DNA of 64,000 bases from Brevibacillus antibioticus (GCF_005217615.1 NZ_SZNK01000001.1:3126501-3190500); one strand, 5' to 3'. Counted from the first letter of the stretch, positions 41,994 to 52,090 are shown. The notes: a model not told the origin generated them from the sequence alone. A program made the numbers and translations.

Positions 41994-43146
41994 CGATATT
42001 CCGCCCCTCTCGTCGGGTCACCATGTCGCGGATGAGGATTGCTACCCAGTAAACGACTGGGAACAGCAAATTAATGACCAAACTAGACAACCCCAGCAAC
42101 GAAGCCAACTTAAATACTTCCGTGGTGTTTTGTGGAATGAGGGAAAGGAAGAATAAAGGGACGAGGAGAACAGAAGCCACGGTTCTTTGAAACCTAATTC
42201 CCTTGCGAAACAATTGTCTCAGCGAATAAACAACCACGTAATACGCGTTGGCTACCGTAGTAAAAACAGCCGAAACCCACACTGCCAAAAATGCGGACTC
42301 CAAACGTTCCAAGATCAATCCAGGCACCTGCGTCGTCTTGACCAATTCAAGTGTCGGCCACGTCAACTTCTGCAGCTCTTCATATCCAAATACCGAAATG
42401 CCAGCCACCACAATTAACATGTAGAGCAATGCTGCAATTAACAGACTGTAAAAGCCCGCCAATTCTCTGTTCGTGTTTTGTTGTGCATAAGCGAAAAAGA
42501 TGAACATAATTTCAAAACCGGAATAGGAATAAATTCCTTCATAGATTCCCTCTACCATTGAACGGAACGACACATGATTAATCGGCAGGAGATTCCCAAA
42601 TTCCGCTTTCTGGAACGACGCAATCGCGATAAAAAGGAGTGGCAAGATAATAAAAGGAAACAACAACTCGTTCACCCTCGCTACTACTTCCACCTCGTGC
42701 ATGCACAAAAATAGTATCAGCAAAAACATCGTGATAATCACAACTTCCAACGGAGTCTGCAAAAGAACGGAAGTCACAACCACTTCTCCAAATACACGTG
42801 AAATGATTGCCGTGGAAAAATACAGGTATACCAGATAGACACAAATCCAAGGGAGGCTGAATACTTTGCCCACCCAGGGACGTCTGACAGATCCCCATAC
42901 CTTGTGACTATATTCTATAAAGGTTTCCCCCGGGTAACGCCTGCTCAATTTGACAATTAACCATAAGGAAACATACGCACCTGCTGAGCCAATCAGAGGG
43001 GCGATCCAGCCTGCCTCAAATAATTTCGAGCTGGTTGTACGAGGGAGGGTCAAAACGCCGACACCGATTAAGGTACTTGTGATGAGACAAATTTGCTGCC
43101 ACATCGATAGAGTCTGCTGCCAGCCGTGCCCCTCCCTCCTGTTCAT
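41986..43146 (-). CDS. Spore germinant-receptor permease subunit (GerAB type)
   Basis: A 386-residue ten-helix permease of the GerAB family: TLIGVGVLTLPRTTSSKLFEAGW in two adjoining segments near the N-terminus, and ESAFLAVWVSAVFTTVANAYY towards the C-terminus. It overlaps gerAA by 4 bases and gerAC by 8. It binds the amino-acid germinant; the ligand is not predictable. Confidence 0.92.
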   Translation of the reverse strand: MNRREGHGWQQTLSMWQQICLITSTLIGVGVLTLPRTTSSKLFEAGWIAPLIGSAGAYVSLWLIVKLSRRYPGETFIEYSHKVWGSVRRPWVGKVFSLPWICVYLVYLYFSTAIISRVFGEVVVTSVLLQTPLEVVIITMFLLILFLCMHEVEVVARVNELLFPFIILPLLFIAIASFQKAEFGNLLPINHVSFRSMVEGIYEGIYSYSGFEIMFIFFAYAQQNTNRELAGFYSLLIAALLYMLIVVAGISVFGYEELQKLTWPTLELVKTTQVPGLILERLESAFLAVWVSAVFTTVANAYYVVVYSLRQLFRKGIRFQRTVASVLLVPLFFLSLIPQNTTEVFKLASLLGLSSLVINLLFPVVYWVAILIRDMVTRREGRNIDG

Positions 43147-44693
43147 TTCGTGTTATCCTCCTCATTGATCCGGATTTTATCTTGAACATGAAACATCATC
43201 GGCCTTGTTTTCATCAGATGATGGGGTACCCGTAAGAACAAGTCCTTCATTCCATTCAGGTTGAGCGGACTTAGCGGGCTCATATAGGGGACTCCAAACG
43301 ATTTCAGTGAAGACAAGTGAATCAGGATGACGATCAAAAACAGCATAATACCGTAAAGACCAAACATCCCGGCCAGGATCATAACCGGAAAACGGAGCAT
43401 GCGAATAGCAATTGCTGCACTGTAACTCGGGGATGCGAACGAGCCGATTGTCGTCACAGCCACGATGATTACCATGACAGGACTGACAAGCCCGGCCGTT
43501 ACCGCTGCTTCCCCGACCACGAGTGCTCCAACAATCCCGATCGTAGGACCGATTGGCCCCGGCAGCCTCACACTTGCTTCCCTCAATATCTCAATGGCCA
43601 ACTCCATAAACAAAGCTTCGATTAAAGAAGGGAATGGAACGGTAGATCGTCCTGCCGCCATCGCAATGACCAGTCGAGAAGGGATCATCTCTGGATGAAA
43701 CGAACTAAAAGCGATATAAAGAGACGGCAACAGCAAGGCGATGCTGATACTGATAAGCCGAATGAAACGAATCAAGGTCGCGATATAAAATCGCTCGTAA
43801 TAATCCTCTGGACTCTGATAAAACTGCGAAAATACAGCCGGAGCAATCAATCCAAACGGAGTCCCATCTACCAGAATGCCTACCTTCCCTTCCAAAAGAT
43901 TGGCCACTACTTTGTCAGGGCGCTCCGTATTTTGAATCTGCGGGAACGGGGACCATCTCCGATCCTGGATCATTTGTTCGATGTACCCGCTCTCCAGCAC
44001 AGAATCCACACGAACCTTACTCTCTATTCGCGCAAACACTTCTTCCACCATCGGAGGATACGCAATACCCTCGATGTACATGATGTAAATGTCAGTTTGT
44101 GTTCGTTCCCCGACAACCATATGACGCACTCTGAGATTGGGGTCTTTCAAGCGGAAGCGGATCAATGCTGCATTCACGCACAACGTCTCACAAAAACCAT
44201 CGCGTGGCCCTCGTACGACTGATTCCGTCTGAGGCTCTTCCACTGAACGCCTGTCCCAACCTCTCGTGTTATTCAAGTAAGCATTTTGACACCCATCGAT
44301 GATCAGTACCGCGCATCCAGACAAAATATTACGGACGATCTGCCTTAGTTTGTCTGTCAAATCCAGCTCATTTGTCGCCGGATCATCATAGGTGATAGCG
44401 GGAGTCGTCATATAGCGAATAATAAAATCACTGATGACATTGCGATCCACCATGCCATCTATAAAAATGATAGCGGCTTGAGCCTTCGACTTTGTTTGAA
44501 AACGCCGAACAACGAGATCGTCACACTTTCCAAACTGCGCTTGAATCAATTGGATGTTTTCTTCCACATTCGTTGTGAGTGCAACATCCGATACGCTTTC
44601 CATGCTCTTGTTGGAGTGCTGATCCAACTCTTTTGACTGGAGGGCTTCTTTTCTTTTTTTCCATGCTTGAAAAAACTGGTTCAAGCTGCTCAC
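43143..44693 (-). CDS. Spore germinant-receptor subunit GerAA type
   Basis: A 516-residue GerA-family protein. A large cytoplasmic N-terminal domain (about 1-290; IFIDGMVDRNVISDF, RGPRDGFCETLCVN) precedes four to five membrane helices and a C-terminal tail; GTPFGLIAPAVFSQFYQSPEDYYER and PGPIGPTIGIVGALVVGEAAV mark the family. It is first in the receptor operon. The start is uncertain: GTG 44693 has AAGG directly against it; TTG 44684 with AAGGGTGA upstream is better spaced. A germination role is clear; the germinant is unknown. Confidence 0.93.
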   Translation of the reverse strand: MSSLNQFFQAWKKRKEALQSKELDQHSNKSMESVSDVALTTNVEENIQLIQAQFGKCDDLVVRRFQTKSKAQAAIIFIDGMVDRNVISDFIIRYMTTPAITYDDPATNELDLTDKLRQIVRNILSGCAVLIIDGCQNAYLNNTRGWDRRSVEEPQTESVVRGPRDGFCETLCVNAALIRFRLKDPNLRVRHMVVGERTQTDIYIMYIEGIAYPPMVEEVFARIESKVRVDSVLESGYIEQMIQDRRWSPFPQIQNTERPDKVVANLLEGKVGILVDGTPFGLIAPAVFSQFYQSPEDYYERFYIATLIRFIRLISISIALLLPSLYIAFSSFHPEMIPSRLVIAMAAGRSTVPFPSLIEALFMELAIEILREASVRLPGPIGPTIGIVGALVVGEAAVTAGLVSPVMVIIVAVTTIGSFASPSYSAAIAIRMLRFPVMILAGMFGLYGIMLFLIVILIHLSSLKSFGVPYMSPLSPLNLNGMKDLFLRVPHHLMKTRPMMFHVQDKIRINEEDNTK

Positions 44694-44779
44694 CCTTATC
44701 CATGGAATGTATCCTGCCTACAAGTACGGATAGTGTGCCCAATAATGGAAAGGAAATCCCGTAAAAGACGTATATCAAA

Positions 44780-44813
44780 AAGAAAAACAGGTCCAACCTA
44801 AGTCGGACCTGTT
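44780..44813 (-). terminator. Rho-independent terminator after kynU
   Basis: Minus-strand stem AACAGGTCC/GGACCTGTT (44786-44794, 44805-44813), then TTTTTCTTTTT. The distal arm overlaps the kynU stop codon. Confidence 0.85.
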
Positions 44814-46092
44814 AAGCAACTACCTCGCGCTTGTTCTCAAATTTCTCGTAGCTCTTCTCTAGCATGATCGTCTTTACGATCTGGACACTTTCCCAAACCT
44901 CTGTATAAGTGGTATAGAAAGCAACAGGGGCTAGCCGGATGATGTTTGGGGCACGGAAGTCAGGAATAATGCCCGCTTCCTTTAAGGCTTTGCATATACG
45001 TATGGCCTCGGCGTGCTCAAGGCTGACATGCCCACCTCGACGATCATCCTGCTGTGGGTTCGCAATCGTAAAGCCCATGTCTGCCAGCTCCACCTCGATC
45101 AAATCCATCATGAACCGCGTTAAGCCGAGCGACTTGGTACGCAGTTTTTCCACGGACACCTCCAGAAACATTTCCAAGGAACCAAGCAGTGGGGCGAGAC
45201 TCAGCATATGTGGGGTACCAATCTGGTAAGCGCCCGCACTTTCGCATGCATCCAACGTATGGTCCATGTCAAATTGCTTATCCTTTTTCGAGCTGAACCA
45301 TCCCGCCAATCCAGGAGTCCTGCCAAAATGCTTGCGGTTGACATATAGGCTGCCCACGCTTCCAGGCCCTGCATTTACGTATTTGTAATTGCACCAGTAT
45401 GCAAAGTCCACTCCCCATTTGCTGAAGGAGTGCGGGATCGCTCCTACAGAATGACATCCGTCAAAACCAATCAGAATGCCTCTCTCATGTGCGGCTGCTG
45501 TTAACCGTTCGATATCGAGCAGCTGGCCACTGCGATACAGGACGGTAGGGAGGACAACCAGGGCAACTTCATCTGTCATCGCATGGATTATATCCTCTTC
45601 CTCGATCAGACGACCATCTCTTGACGCTACCCGAACCAAATGCTCTTCCGGGTCCAGCCCATGGAGCTTCATTTGACTCTGGAGTGCGTATATATCGGTA
45701 GGGAAATCCAGCTCGGTGGCAACGACCTTCGTCCTCTTCCCCACCGGATGATAGAAGGTAGCTGCCAGTTGATGCAGGTTGATGGTCGTAGATCCCGTGA
45801 CGATCACTTCCTCGGGGCTTGCCCCTACAAGTGCTGCGCTCATCTCTCCCAATTTCTCCGAAAAGAAAAACCACGGATGATGACCCGTTGTCCAGCCTTC
45901 CACACCCAGCTCCTTCCAAGACTGCATCATATCCATGACACTCTTTTCCGCTCTTTTTGACATGAGGCCAAGCGAGTTTCCATCCAAATACAGGCTCGGA
46001 AGCAGATAAAACTCTTCGCGATAGCTCGCGAGTTCGTCCTGTGCATCCAATTGCTGTGCGTACGTTTTCGTGAAGCTGCTTGATTGAGACAT
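44812..46092 (-). CDS. kynU: Kynureninase
   Basis: A 426-residue PLP enzyme that cleaves kynurenine to anthranilate and alanine. The PLP Lys lies in [15 protein letters not shown] around residue 230; DGNSLGLMS at the N-terminus, [12 protein letters not shown] and [12 protein letters not shown] are family motifs. The start at ATG 46092 has GAGGAGGT 6 bases upstream. No kynA or kynB is adjacent, and its neighbours are unrelated membrane genes. The closing terminator overlaps its stop. Confidence 0.94.
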   Translation of the reverse strand: MSQSSSFTKTYAQQLDAQDELASYREEFYLLPSLYLDGNSLGLMSKRAEKSVMDMMQSWKELGVEGWTTGHHPWFFFSEKLGEMSAALVGASPEEVIVTGSTTINLHQLAATFYHPVGKRTKVVATELDFPTDIYALQSQMKLHGLDPEEHLVRVASRDGRLIEEEDIIHAMTDEVALVVLPTVLYRSGQLLDIERLTAAAHERGILIGFDGCHSVGAIPHSFSKWGVDFAYWCNYKYVNAGPGSVGSLYVNRKHFGRTPGLAGWFSSKKDKQFDMDHTLDACESAGAYQIGTPHMLSLAPLLGSLEMFLEVSVEKLRTKSLGLTRFMMDLIEVELADMGFTIANPQQDDRRGGHVSLEHAEAIRICKALKEAGIIPDFRAPNIIRLAPVAFYTTYTEVWESVQIVKTIMLEKSYEKFENKREVVA

Positions 46093-46164
46093 AGCTACCT
46101 CCTCAGCTTGTTCTATCGTTACCTCTATTATAGGCTGAATTTTCAAACAAGAGAATCCCGTTCG

Positions 46165-46200
46165 CAAAAAGAAAATCCCGTGCCACCTACGACACGAGAC
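46165..46200 (-). terminator. Rho-independent terminator after the DUF1294 gene
   Basis: Minus-strand TCTCGTG/CACGGGA stem (46193-46199, 46176-46182, one G-T pair) followed by TTTTCTTTTT. It overlaps the 3' end of the DUF1294 gene. Confidence 0.6.
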
Positions 46201-46570
46201 TTTTATCCAAGTATAGCTGCGTCAACCAAATGACTAACACAATTTGCGCGATGCAAAAGAGCGGGAGCAGGATGAGAAAAGACATATGCTTAGTCTTATG
46301 CCGTTGAAGGAGCATACCCTCAAGCGCACCGATCCCTCCTCCTAAAAATGCGACCAACAAAAGGCTCAGTTCCGGAACCCGAAAACCTTTTGCTTTCGCC
46401 AGACGCTTGTCTGTCTGCATCAGGTAATAAGCATATCCATTTAGCAGTAAAGCTCCCCCAGCCAGTACCCAAACATTTGAATTGAAATATCCTGCCAAGA
46501 GGAGGCCCCAGCTTATGACTAGCACCAACACGAAATTGCGACGGTGGGCAGCTAATTGTTGATGGTACAT
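46187..46570 (-). CDS. DUF1294 membrane protein
   Basis: A 127-residue protein with three to four membrane helices matching DUF1294: [11 protein letters not shown] followed by [24 protein letters not shown] is the family signature (usually D-K-A-K and RIPE). The function is unknown. AAAGGAG precedes the ATG, and it begins 4 bases after the dedA stop, so the two are cotranscribed. Confidence 0.88.
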   Translation of the reverse strand: MYHQQLAAHRRNFVLVLVISWGLLLAGYFNSNVWVLAGGALLLNGYAYYLMQTDKRLAKAKGFRVPELSLLLVAFLGGGIGALEGMLLQRHKTKHMSFLILLPLFCIAQIVLVIWLTQLYLDKSLVS

Positions 46571-46573
46571 TTC

Positions 46574-47188
46574 TTATTCTCCTTTTGCCCGATATGCCCG
46601 ATTTCCCATAAACTGCTTGCGTACGAAGAATACCACACCCAAAACCACGATCACCAGCAAAGCGTAGAAACCGTATTTACGGATGACTTCGATAATGGCT
46701 TCCACATTATTACCGAATACATGGCCGAGAAAGTAAAAGGCGATGGTCCAAACCAACCCAATCGGATATGACAGCATCGCATAACGCCGGAACGTCATAC
46801 CGCCCAGCCCAACCAAATACGGTACGACATGACGGACAACCGGAAATAAGTAGCTGATGCAAAGAGCAGTAGTTCCATACTTCTCCAGCAAGCCCGTTGA
46901 TCGATTCACAGCGTTCCTCATTTTCTCGGTTTTGCACAGCCATTGCAATATTGGTTTTCCAAAGTACTTTCCAAGTAAAAAGCCAATTGTCAATCCGGAG
47001 GCAACCCCTAAATATCCCGCCAAAAAAGAATACCAAGGGTTTAACATGCCAATGGAGGCAAGAAATCCTCCTGTAGCGACAACCAGCTCATCGGGAATTG
47101 GCAAGCCTACAATCCCCAGCCAAAGCAGGAAAAAAATCGCTACGTAGCCGTATTGCTCTATGATGGACATTAGCAGGTCGACTTCCAT
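46574..47188 (-). CDS. DedA family membrane protein
   Basis: A 204-residue DedA/SNARE-associated (VTT) protein with re-entrant loops and about four helices: GLPIPDELVVATGGFLAS near residue 28 carries the conserved acidic residue, and ISYLFPVVRHVVPYLVGLGGM carries the Arg and Pro. DedA members are undecaprenyl-phosphate or phospholipid recyclers. The start is ATG 47188 with AGGGGA upstream. Confidence 0.92.
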   Translation of the reverse strand: MEVDLLMSIIEQYGYVAIFFLLWLGIVGLPIPDELVVATGGFLASIGMLNPWYSFLAGYLGVASGLTIGFLLGKYFGKPILQWLCKTEKMRNAVNRSTGLLEKYGTTALCISYLFPVVRHVVPYLVGLGGMTFRRYAMLSYPIGLVWTIAFYFLGHVFGNNVEAIIEVIRKYGFYALLVIVVLGVVFFVRKQFMGNRAYRAKGE

Positions 47189-47362
47189 GAGGCAAAATCC
47201 CCTATCCTTGCCACAGTGCGGTCATTTCTTGACATACTAGCAGCTATGGCATCGCACGATATCTGACTCTATGTATTACGTTATGAACCTCAAAAAAGGT
47301 ACTTGTTTATTTTGCAATAGATTTACGTATTTTATCAAGCACAGATACACCAGACAACTCTA

Positions 47363-48031
47363 TCATGATAGATATTTGAGCGCTTCACGTCTGGACAAAC
47401 TCGCAAGTGGCGTCACTTCTACAAATCCACGAACGGCCTTGGGATTTGTTTTCGCATACTCTCGCAGCGCCCAGCCGATTGCCTTCTGAATAAAAAACGC
47501 TTTGGAATCCGCGCATCTTTCCACCAAGGAAAAGAGTAGCCGCTGATCTGTCTTGTCCTTGTACGACAACTGAAATAAAATTGCCGTTCGTTGCAGCCAC
47601 ATGTTGGTTCCATCCATCCAGGCAGTCGTAATCGGTTCGATCTGCTCGGGATGTACGGCGAACAATTTGCCCGTTGTATGGGAAGCTAAATAATCGACGG
47701 TATCCCACCACGATTTTGTCGTGATCAGTTCGACAACGAACGGGAGATGGTCAGGGGTGAGACGCTTTTTGGACTTCTCGAGTACGTCAAGCGCTACATA
47801 CTGGTACTCTCGCGCTGGCAAAGCCCACAAGGAACGAACGACCTGCTCCCAATCTTCGGGTACACCATAATCACGAAAGATTTGTTTGGTCAGTTCTTTG
47901 CGCTGTGGTGATTTTATCCCCAGAAAGGGAAACTGATTTTTCATGTACTGCGCCATGGGGCCAGCCACAATCGAATCGCCATGTGCACGCAACCGTTCCT
48001 CGACAGCCTCCGTATACTCACTTGCGTTCAT
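47363..48031 (-). CDS. DNA alkylation repair protein (AlkD-like)
   Basis: A 222-residue HEAT-repeat DNA glycosylase family protein that excises 3- and 7-alkylpurines. QFPFLGIKSPQRKELTKQIF, VELITTKSWWDTVDYLA (the Trp-rich DNA-contact region) and FIQKAIGWALREYAKTNP are AlkD hallmarks. The start is ATG 48031 with GGGGGAG at 6-7 bases. It lies 35 bases downstream of the radical SAM gene and may be cotranscribed. Confidence 0.92.
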   Translation of the reverse strand: MNASEYTEAVEERLRAHGDSIVAGPMAQYMKNQFPFLGIKSPQRKELTKQIFRDYGVPEDWEQVVRSLWALPAREYQYVALDVLEKSKKRLTPDHLPFVVELITTKSWWDTVDYLASHTTGKLFAVHPEQIEPITTAWMDGTNMWLQRTAILFQLSYKDKTDQRLLFSLVERCADSKAFFIQKAIGWALREYAKTNPKAVRGFVEVTPLASLSRREALKYLS

Positions 48032-48066
48032 CCGCGTCTCCCCCACTCATCTGATCATCCGGTGGT

Positions 48067-49845
48067 TTAGCCTGCTACTTGGACGTCCTGCTTGATGACA
48101 GCAAAAGCATTCTGCTCTTCATCTTTGTACGGATAATACACGACGAGTGTAAAATCTCCCTCGACAAGCTCACCGGTCTCCATCCATTTTTCAATATCAA
48201 AGGTCACCTTGGCAGTCAGCGTGTGCTTGAAGTAATCTTTTTCCAAAGCAGCATGCGCCGCAAAATCATCGCGGAGTCGCTCACGCTGCTCGGTTAGGAC
48301 AGCAAACGTCTGCTGCATCTCTTCCTTGTCCATGACATCCTCCCACCACAGCTTGCGCGGGCGATGCTTCTGGTTGCGCAGGAAATCGAATTTCATCATG
48401 CTGAGCACATGCCCCATACCGTCCACTTGCTGGAATTGCAAAAACTTCTGCAAACGCAGGAACAAATCCTCTAATTGATGACCGATTCGGCCCCAGCCTT
48501 GATTCTCCCAATAATCGCCAAATGCCTGGAAGAAGTCAAAAGCCGTTTCGAACTGATTCGCCAGTAGCCACTCCACTGTATAGTCCATCCGATGCGCATT
48601 CCAGTACTTTTCCAAAATGTCTTCTACACGCTTGATTTTTTGCATGTCATCAAAGGAAAGGACGTTGTTCCCCAAAATTTCGTAAGGAGCCTCATCCATA
48701 AAAACATAGCCGTGATTAGCCGCACGCGCGCGAACACCTGTCCCGCGCAGCATTTTCAAGAAACCGAGCTGAAGTTCTTCCGGGCGCAGACCAAACACGT
48801 CGTTGAAGGTTTTGCGGAAGGATGCATAATCTTCCTCAGGCAAACCAGCGATCAAGTCCAAGTGCTGATCGATTTTTTTGGAATCCTTGATCTGTGTCAC
48901 TGTACGCGCAAGACGATCGAAGCGCTGAATCCGCTGAACAAGGCGATTGGTCTCATCATTCGTGGACTGAACCCCAATCTCGAAGCGGAAAATGCCTGGC
49001 GGTGCGTTCTCGGTCAAGAAGTCGAGTACGTCCGCGCGCAAAATATCTGCCGTGATCTCAAATTGAAAGACCGTGCCATTGTGGTTATCGATCAAAAACT
49101 GAAAGATTTCCAACGCATATTTTTTATTGATGTTAAACGTTCGATCCACGAACTTGATTGTTTTGACGCCGTGATTGATCAAACGCATGAGATCTTCTTT
49201 CACTCGTTCCAGACTGAAATAGCGTACGCCGTCTTCAATCGAAGACAGACAATATTGGCATTTGAACGGACAGCCACGTGATGCCTCAAAATAGACGACG
49301 CGGTTGTTCAGCTCGTCCAGATGATCCGCGTATGGGGAAGGAATACTGTCCATCTCTTCCACTTGCGCACGCGGCATAGAAAAACGCACGTACTCCTCTT
49401 CGCGATAAGCGATTCCGGCTACATCACGCAAGCGTGGAGGCTGTTTGGTTTGCAGGGATTCCTGATAGACCTGCAAAAGCTCCAAGAAGGTCTGCTCCCC
49501 TTCGCCAATGCAAATGACATCGATCTCAGGGTGCTTCTTCATCCATTCGTCCGCATCATAGGTCACTTCTGGTCCGCCAAGGATAATCGGAACATCCGGG
49601 CAAATCTTTTTCAGCGTACGCATGACACTGAGGGTCTCACGAATGTTCCAGATATAACAGGAAAATGCAATGACATCGGGCTTGCGCTTGTGTATATCTG
49701 CTACTATATTTAACGTCACATCGTTGATGGTATACTCCACCAGCTCAATCGAAGGAAATGCTTCCTGGGCATAGCTTCGCAAATAACGCAAAGCGAGTGA
49801 GGAGTGAATAAACTTGGCATTTAGGGTCGATAGTAAAATCTTCAT
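48067..49845 (-). CDS. B12-binding domain radical SAM protein (DUF4080 type)
   Basis: A 592-residue enzyme. The N-terminal cobalamin-binding Rossmann-like domain spans about residues 1-140 (ILGGPEVTYDADEW). The radical SAM core follows with CPFKCQYC near residue 190 binding the 4Fe-4S cluster, and a C-terminal DUF4080-like region. DRTFNINKKYAL and FRFEIGVQSTND are core strands. The substrate is unknown; such proteins are common and largely unstudied. The start is ATG 49845 with GGAGAG upstream. Confidence 0.88.
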   Translation of the reverse strand: MKILLSTLNAKFIHSSLALRYLRSYAQEAFPSIELVEYTINDVTLNIVADIHKRKPDVIAFSCYIWNIRETLSVMRTLKKICPDVPIILGGPEVTYDADEWMKKHPEIDVICIGEGEQTFLELLQVYQESLQTKQPPRLRDVAGIAYREEEYVRFSMPRAQVEEMDSIPSPYADHLDELNNRVVYFEASRGCPFKCQYCLSSIEDGVRYFSLERVKEDLMRLINHGVKTIKFVDRTFNINKKYALEIFQFLIDNHNGTVFQFEITADILRADVLDFLTENAPPGIFRFEIGVQSTNDETNRLVQRIQRFDRLARTVTQIKDSKKIDQHLDLIAGLPEEDYASFRKTFNDVFGLRPEELQLGFLKMLRGTGVRARAANHGYVFMDEAPYEILGNNVLSFDDMQKIKRVEDILEKYWNAHRMDYTVEWLLANQFETAFDFFQAFGDYWENQGWGRIGHQLEDLFLRLQKFLQFQQVDGMGHVLSMMKFDFLRNQKHRPRKLWWEDVMDKEEMQQTFAVLTEQRERLRDDFAAHAALEKDYFKHTLTAKVTFDIEKWMETGELVEGDFTLVVYYPYKDEEQNAFAVIKQDVQVAG

Positions 49846-49878
49846 GGATGGGTCTACTCTCCTTGCAAAATTCGGCAC

Positions 49879-49905
49879 CAAAAAACCATCTGCAATCGAT
49901 GGTTC
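49879..49905 (-). terminator. Rho-independent terminator after moaB
   Basis: Minus-strand stem AACCATC/GATGGTT (49898-49904, 49884-49890) followed by TTTTTT. Confidence 0.8.
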
Positions 49906-49966
49906 AGGTCTGACCGATCTTTTTCCTTTCGTAACAGTACCATACGAGGCTAGTAACGGCAAATCG

Positions 49967-50473
49967 TTAACGGTTTAATTCGCGAACCACATGCCCCAGC
50001 TCCGGCACGATCAACCGATTCATCGCCAGTCGCACCGCACCTGTCGAGCCTGGCGTGGAAAAAATCATTTTCCCTTTCCGTGTCCCTGCAATCGCACGAC
50101 TGAGCATCGCTGCCGACCCGATATCTTCTGTAAAGCTCAACATCCGAAACAGTTCGCCAAATCCCGGCATTTCCTTATCGAGTAAGCCAGAAACCGCCTC
50201 GAAGGTATTGTCTCTTGGCGAAATACCAGTACCGCCATTGAGAAGAATGACTTGAACGTCGCCATGTGCGATTCCCGCTTCGATCGCCGCAATGACCTGT
50301 TCAGGCTCGTCCTTTACCATTTGATAAAGAGCAACGCTGTGACCGGCTTCAGTCAGAAGCTGCTTCATTAACTGTCCGCTTTTATCTGTATCCTCAGTCC
50401 GGGTATCGGAAACGGTAATGACCATGCATGTGACTTGCTTGGGTGATAGCGCCTTATGTTCCTGCGTACTCAT
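49967..50473 (-). CDS. moaB: Molybdenum cofactor biosynthesis protein MoaB
   Basis: A 168-residue MoaB/MogA protein (B. subtilis MoaB 169) that adenylates molybdopterin before metal insertion. VITVSDTRTEDTDKSG, LNGGTGISPRD and STPGSTGAVRLAM are family motifs. The start is ATG 50473 with GAGGAAA upstream; ATG 50488 has only a weak ribosome site. No other moa genes are near. It is closed by the terminator at 49879. Confidence 0.93.
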   Translation of the reverse strand: MSTQEHKALSPKQVTCMVITVSDTRTEDTDKSGQLMKQLLTEAGHSVALYQMVKDEPEQVIAAIEAGIAHGDVQVILLNGGTGISPRDNTFEAVSGLLDKEMPGFGELFRMLSFTEDIGSAAMLSRAIAGTRKGKMIFSTPGSTGAVRLAMNRLIVPELGHVVRELNR

Positions 50474-50647
50474 CCGTATTTTCCTCATTTCTTCAATATA
50501 TATCTTTTCTCATGATACCATGTTCGGGTTTCCAATACCCTCGTCGTTCCGGCAACAATTTCTTCACTCCCTATACCCGAGATGCTTCTCTTTCCTATAT
50601 AATGCTGATGACTGCTATTTTTTTGACAGACAAGGAGGCGTGCGCGA

Positions 50648-52090
50648 ATGCCAGAGCGACCGTATTTTTCTTTTCATTTCCACAAACAATCGCACACACC
50701 AATCTATGTACAACTCGCTGAACAATTGAAAACAGCGATTCTGCGTGGTGCCTTTCTTGTAGATGGACAACAATTGATATCGCTGCGAGATATGAAAACA
50801 ATTAGCGGCTGCTCATTGGAGACAGTCAAAAAAGCATATGATCATCTTGCGTTGGAAGGCTGGCTGGAAGCTGTGCACGGCAAAGGTTATTACTTGACGC
50901 AGCTTGCCAAAGAAGCTCGTTTGGAAAACCGTCTCCCGCTCACAGATATTCCAATCGCTTCCCTAGCTGATTCCTCCCCTCGTCCTAGCGAAGAGCTGGT
51001 GAAGCGATTGCGTGGTGCTTTTTATGAGAGCCTGACCGTATTGGATGAACCATCCGCGAAGAAGAAAATCATGCGAACGCAGGCTACCAAAGTTTTCGCT
51101 GATCATCTGAGCCGCAGGGGACTGCCACACTCACCAGAACGCCTTCTGCTTTTTAATAGAAGCACGAGCGGCTTCGCCTTTCTAGCACAGCGCATCATGA
51201 ATGCGCGCGATGTCGTCTATGTGGAGGAGTATAGCTATCCCGTATTCCTGCGCTTACTGAGCCAGTGCGGTATTACGGTTCGCCCGATTCGAATGGATGA
51301 AGAAGGCGTCTGTCTGCAAGCCCTCAATGAGGAGCAGGAGCATTACCCCGCCAATTGGCTGTTGATTAACCCGCATTACCAATTCCCTACGGGCATCAGC
51401 TATTCATTGAAACGAAAAGAAGAATTGCTCGAATGGGCACAGAAACATAACGTACGTCTTATTGAAAACGACCATTATGGCGACCTCTGGTTTGAAGAGC
51501 CGAGCGTTCCCCTGTATCACATGGCTGTGCAGGCAAAAAGCTCTATCGAGGTCTACTATTTGCATTCTTTGTCCAAAACACTGGCACGCGACCTGCAATT
51601 GGGCGTGTTAATGCTTCCTTCTGATTTATCGGATGATGAATTGGAGCGCTACAGCCAGCTTGTTTCCATGACCGGAGCGGAACCGTCCCTGCTTGTCGTA
51701 GAGGCAGCCGTTCAACTCCTCGATGATCCTTGGTTTTACGAAGAGTTTCTTGCAGATCGTCGTGCCCTGTTCCAGGCCCGCTTCCTGCGACTCTGGCAGG
51801 AAAAACGGCAAGCACTCCCCGATCACGCGCGGATGTTCCCCATCGCAGGCGGCTTAAATACGTGGATTAAATGGGGCACGCCAACCGCAAGAGCAACCGA
51901 ACAAGAAGAGAGAGTCGTTGCTATTCTGCGGGAGGAGGGACTCGAACTGACTGGCGGTCATGCTTTTCGCGTAGCAGATGAGCCTGCCGACATACTGCGC
52001 TGCCCGGCTGTCCGTTTCCCACTCGCTCCACTGGAAGAACGGGAGTTGAAGCATTGGCTTCACCGATTGGGTGCTGCTCTTCTGCGGTAA
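50648..52090 (+). CDS. MocR-type GntR regulator with aminotransferase domain
   Basis: A 480-residue regulator. The N-terminal GntR winged helix (about 10-78; PIYVQLAEQLKTAILRGAF) is followed by a class I aminotransferase-like domain, with the PLP Lys in HSLSKTLARDLQLGVL near residue 318. MocR regulators sense PLP-bound amines or amino acids; targets are often divergent neighbours, here moaB and ktrB on the two sides, but that is inference. AAGGAGG lies 9 bases before the ATG. Confidence 0.9.
   Translation: MPERPYFSFHFHKQSHTPIYVQLAEQLKTAILRGAFLVDGQQLISLRDMKTISGCSLETVKKAYDHLALEGWLEAVHGKGYYLTQLAKEARLENRLPLTDIPIASLADSSPRPSEELVKRLRGAFYESLTVLDEPSAKKKIMRTQATKVFADHLSRRGLPHSPERLLLFNRSTSGFAFLAQRIMNARDVVYVEEYSYPVFLRLLSQCGITVRPIRMDEEGVCLQALNEEQEHYPANWLLINPHYQFPTGISYSLKRKEELLEWAQKHNVRLIENDHYGDLWFEEPSVPLYHMAVQAKSSIEVYYLHSLSKTLARDLQLGVLMLPSDLSDDELERYSQLVSMTGAEPSLLVVEAAVQLLDDPWFYEEFLADRRALFQARFLRLWQEKRQALPDHARMFPIAGGLNTWIKWGTPTARATEQEERVVAILREEGLELTGGHAFRVADEPADILRCPAVRFPLAPLEERELKHWLHRLGAALLR

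Noticed and set aside
47361..47372. Palindrome CTATCATGATAG at the AlkD stop
   Set aside because: It lies within the last codons and stop of the gene and has no T-run; likely coincidental.
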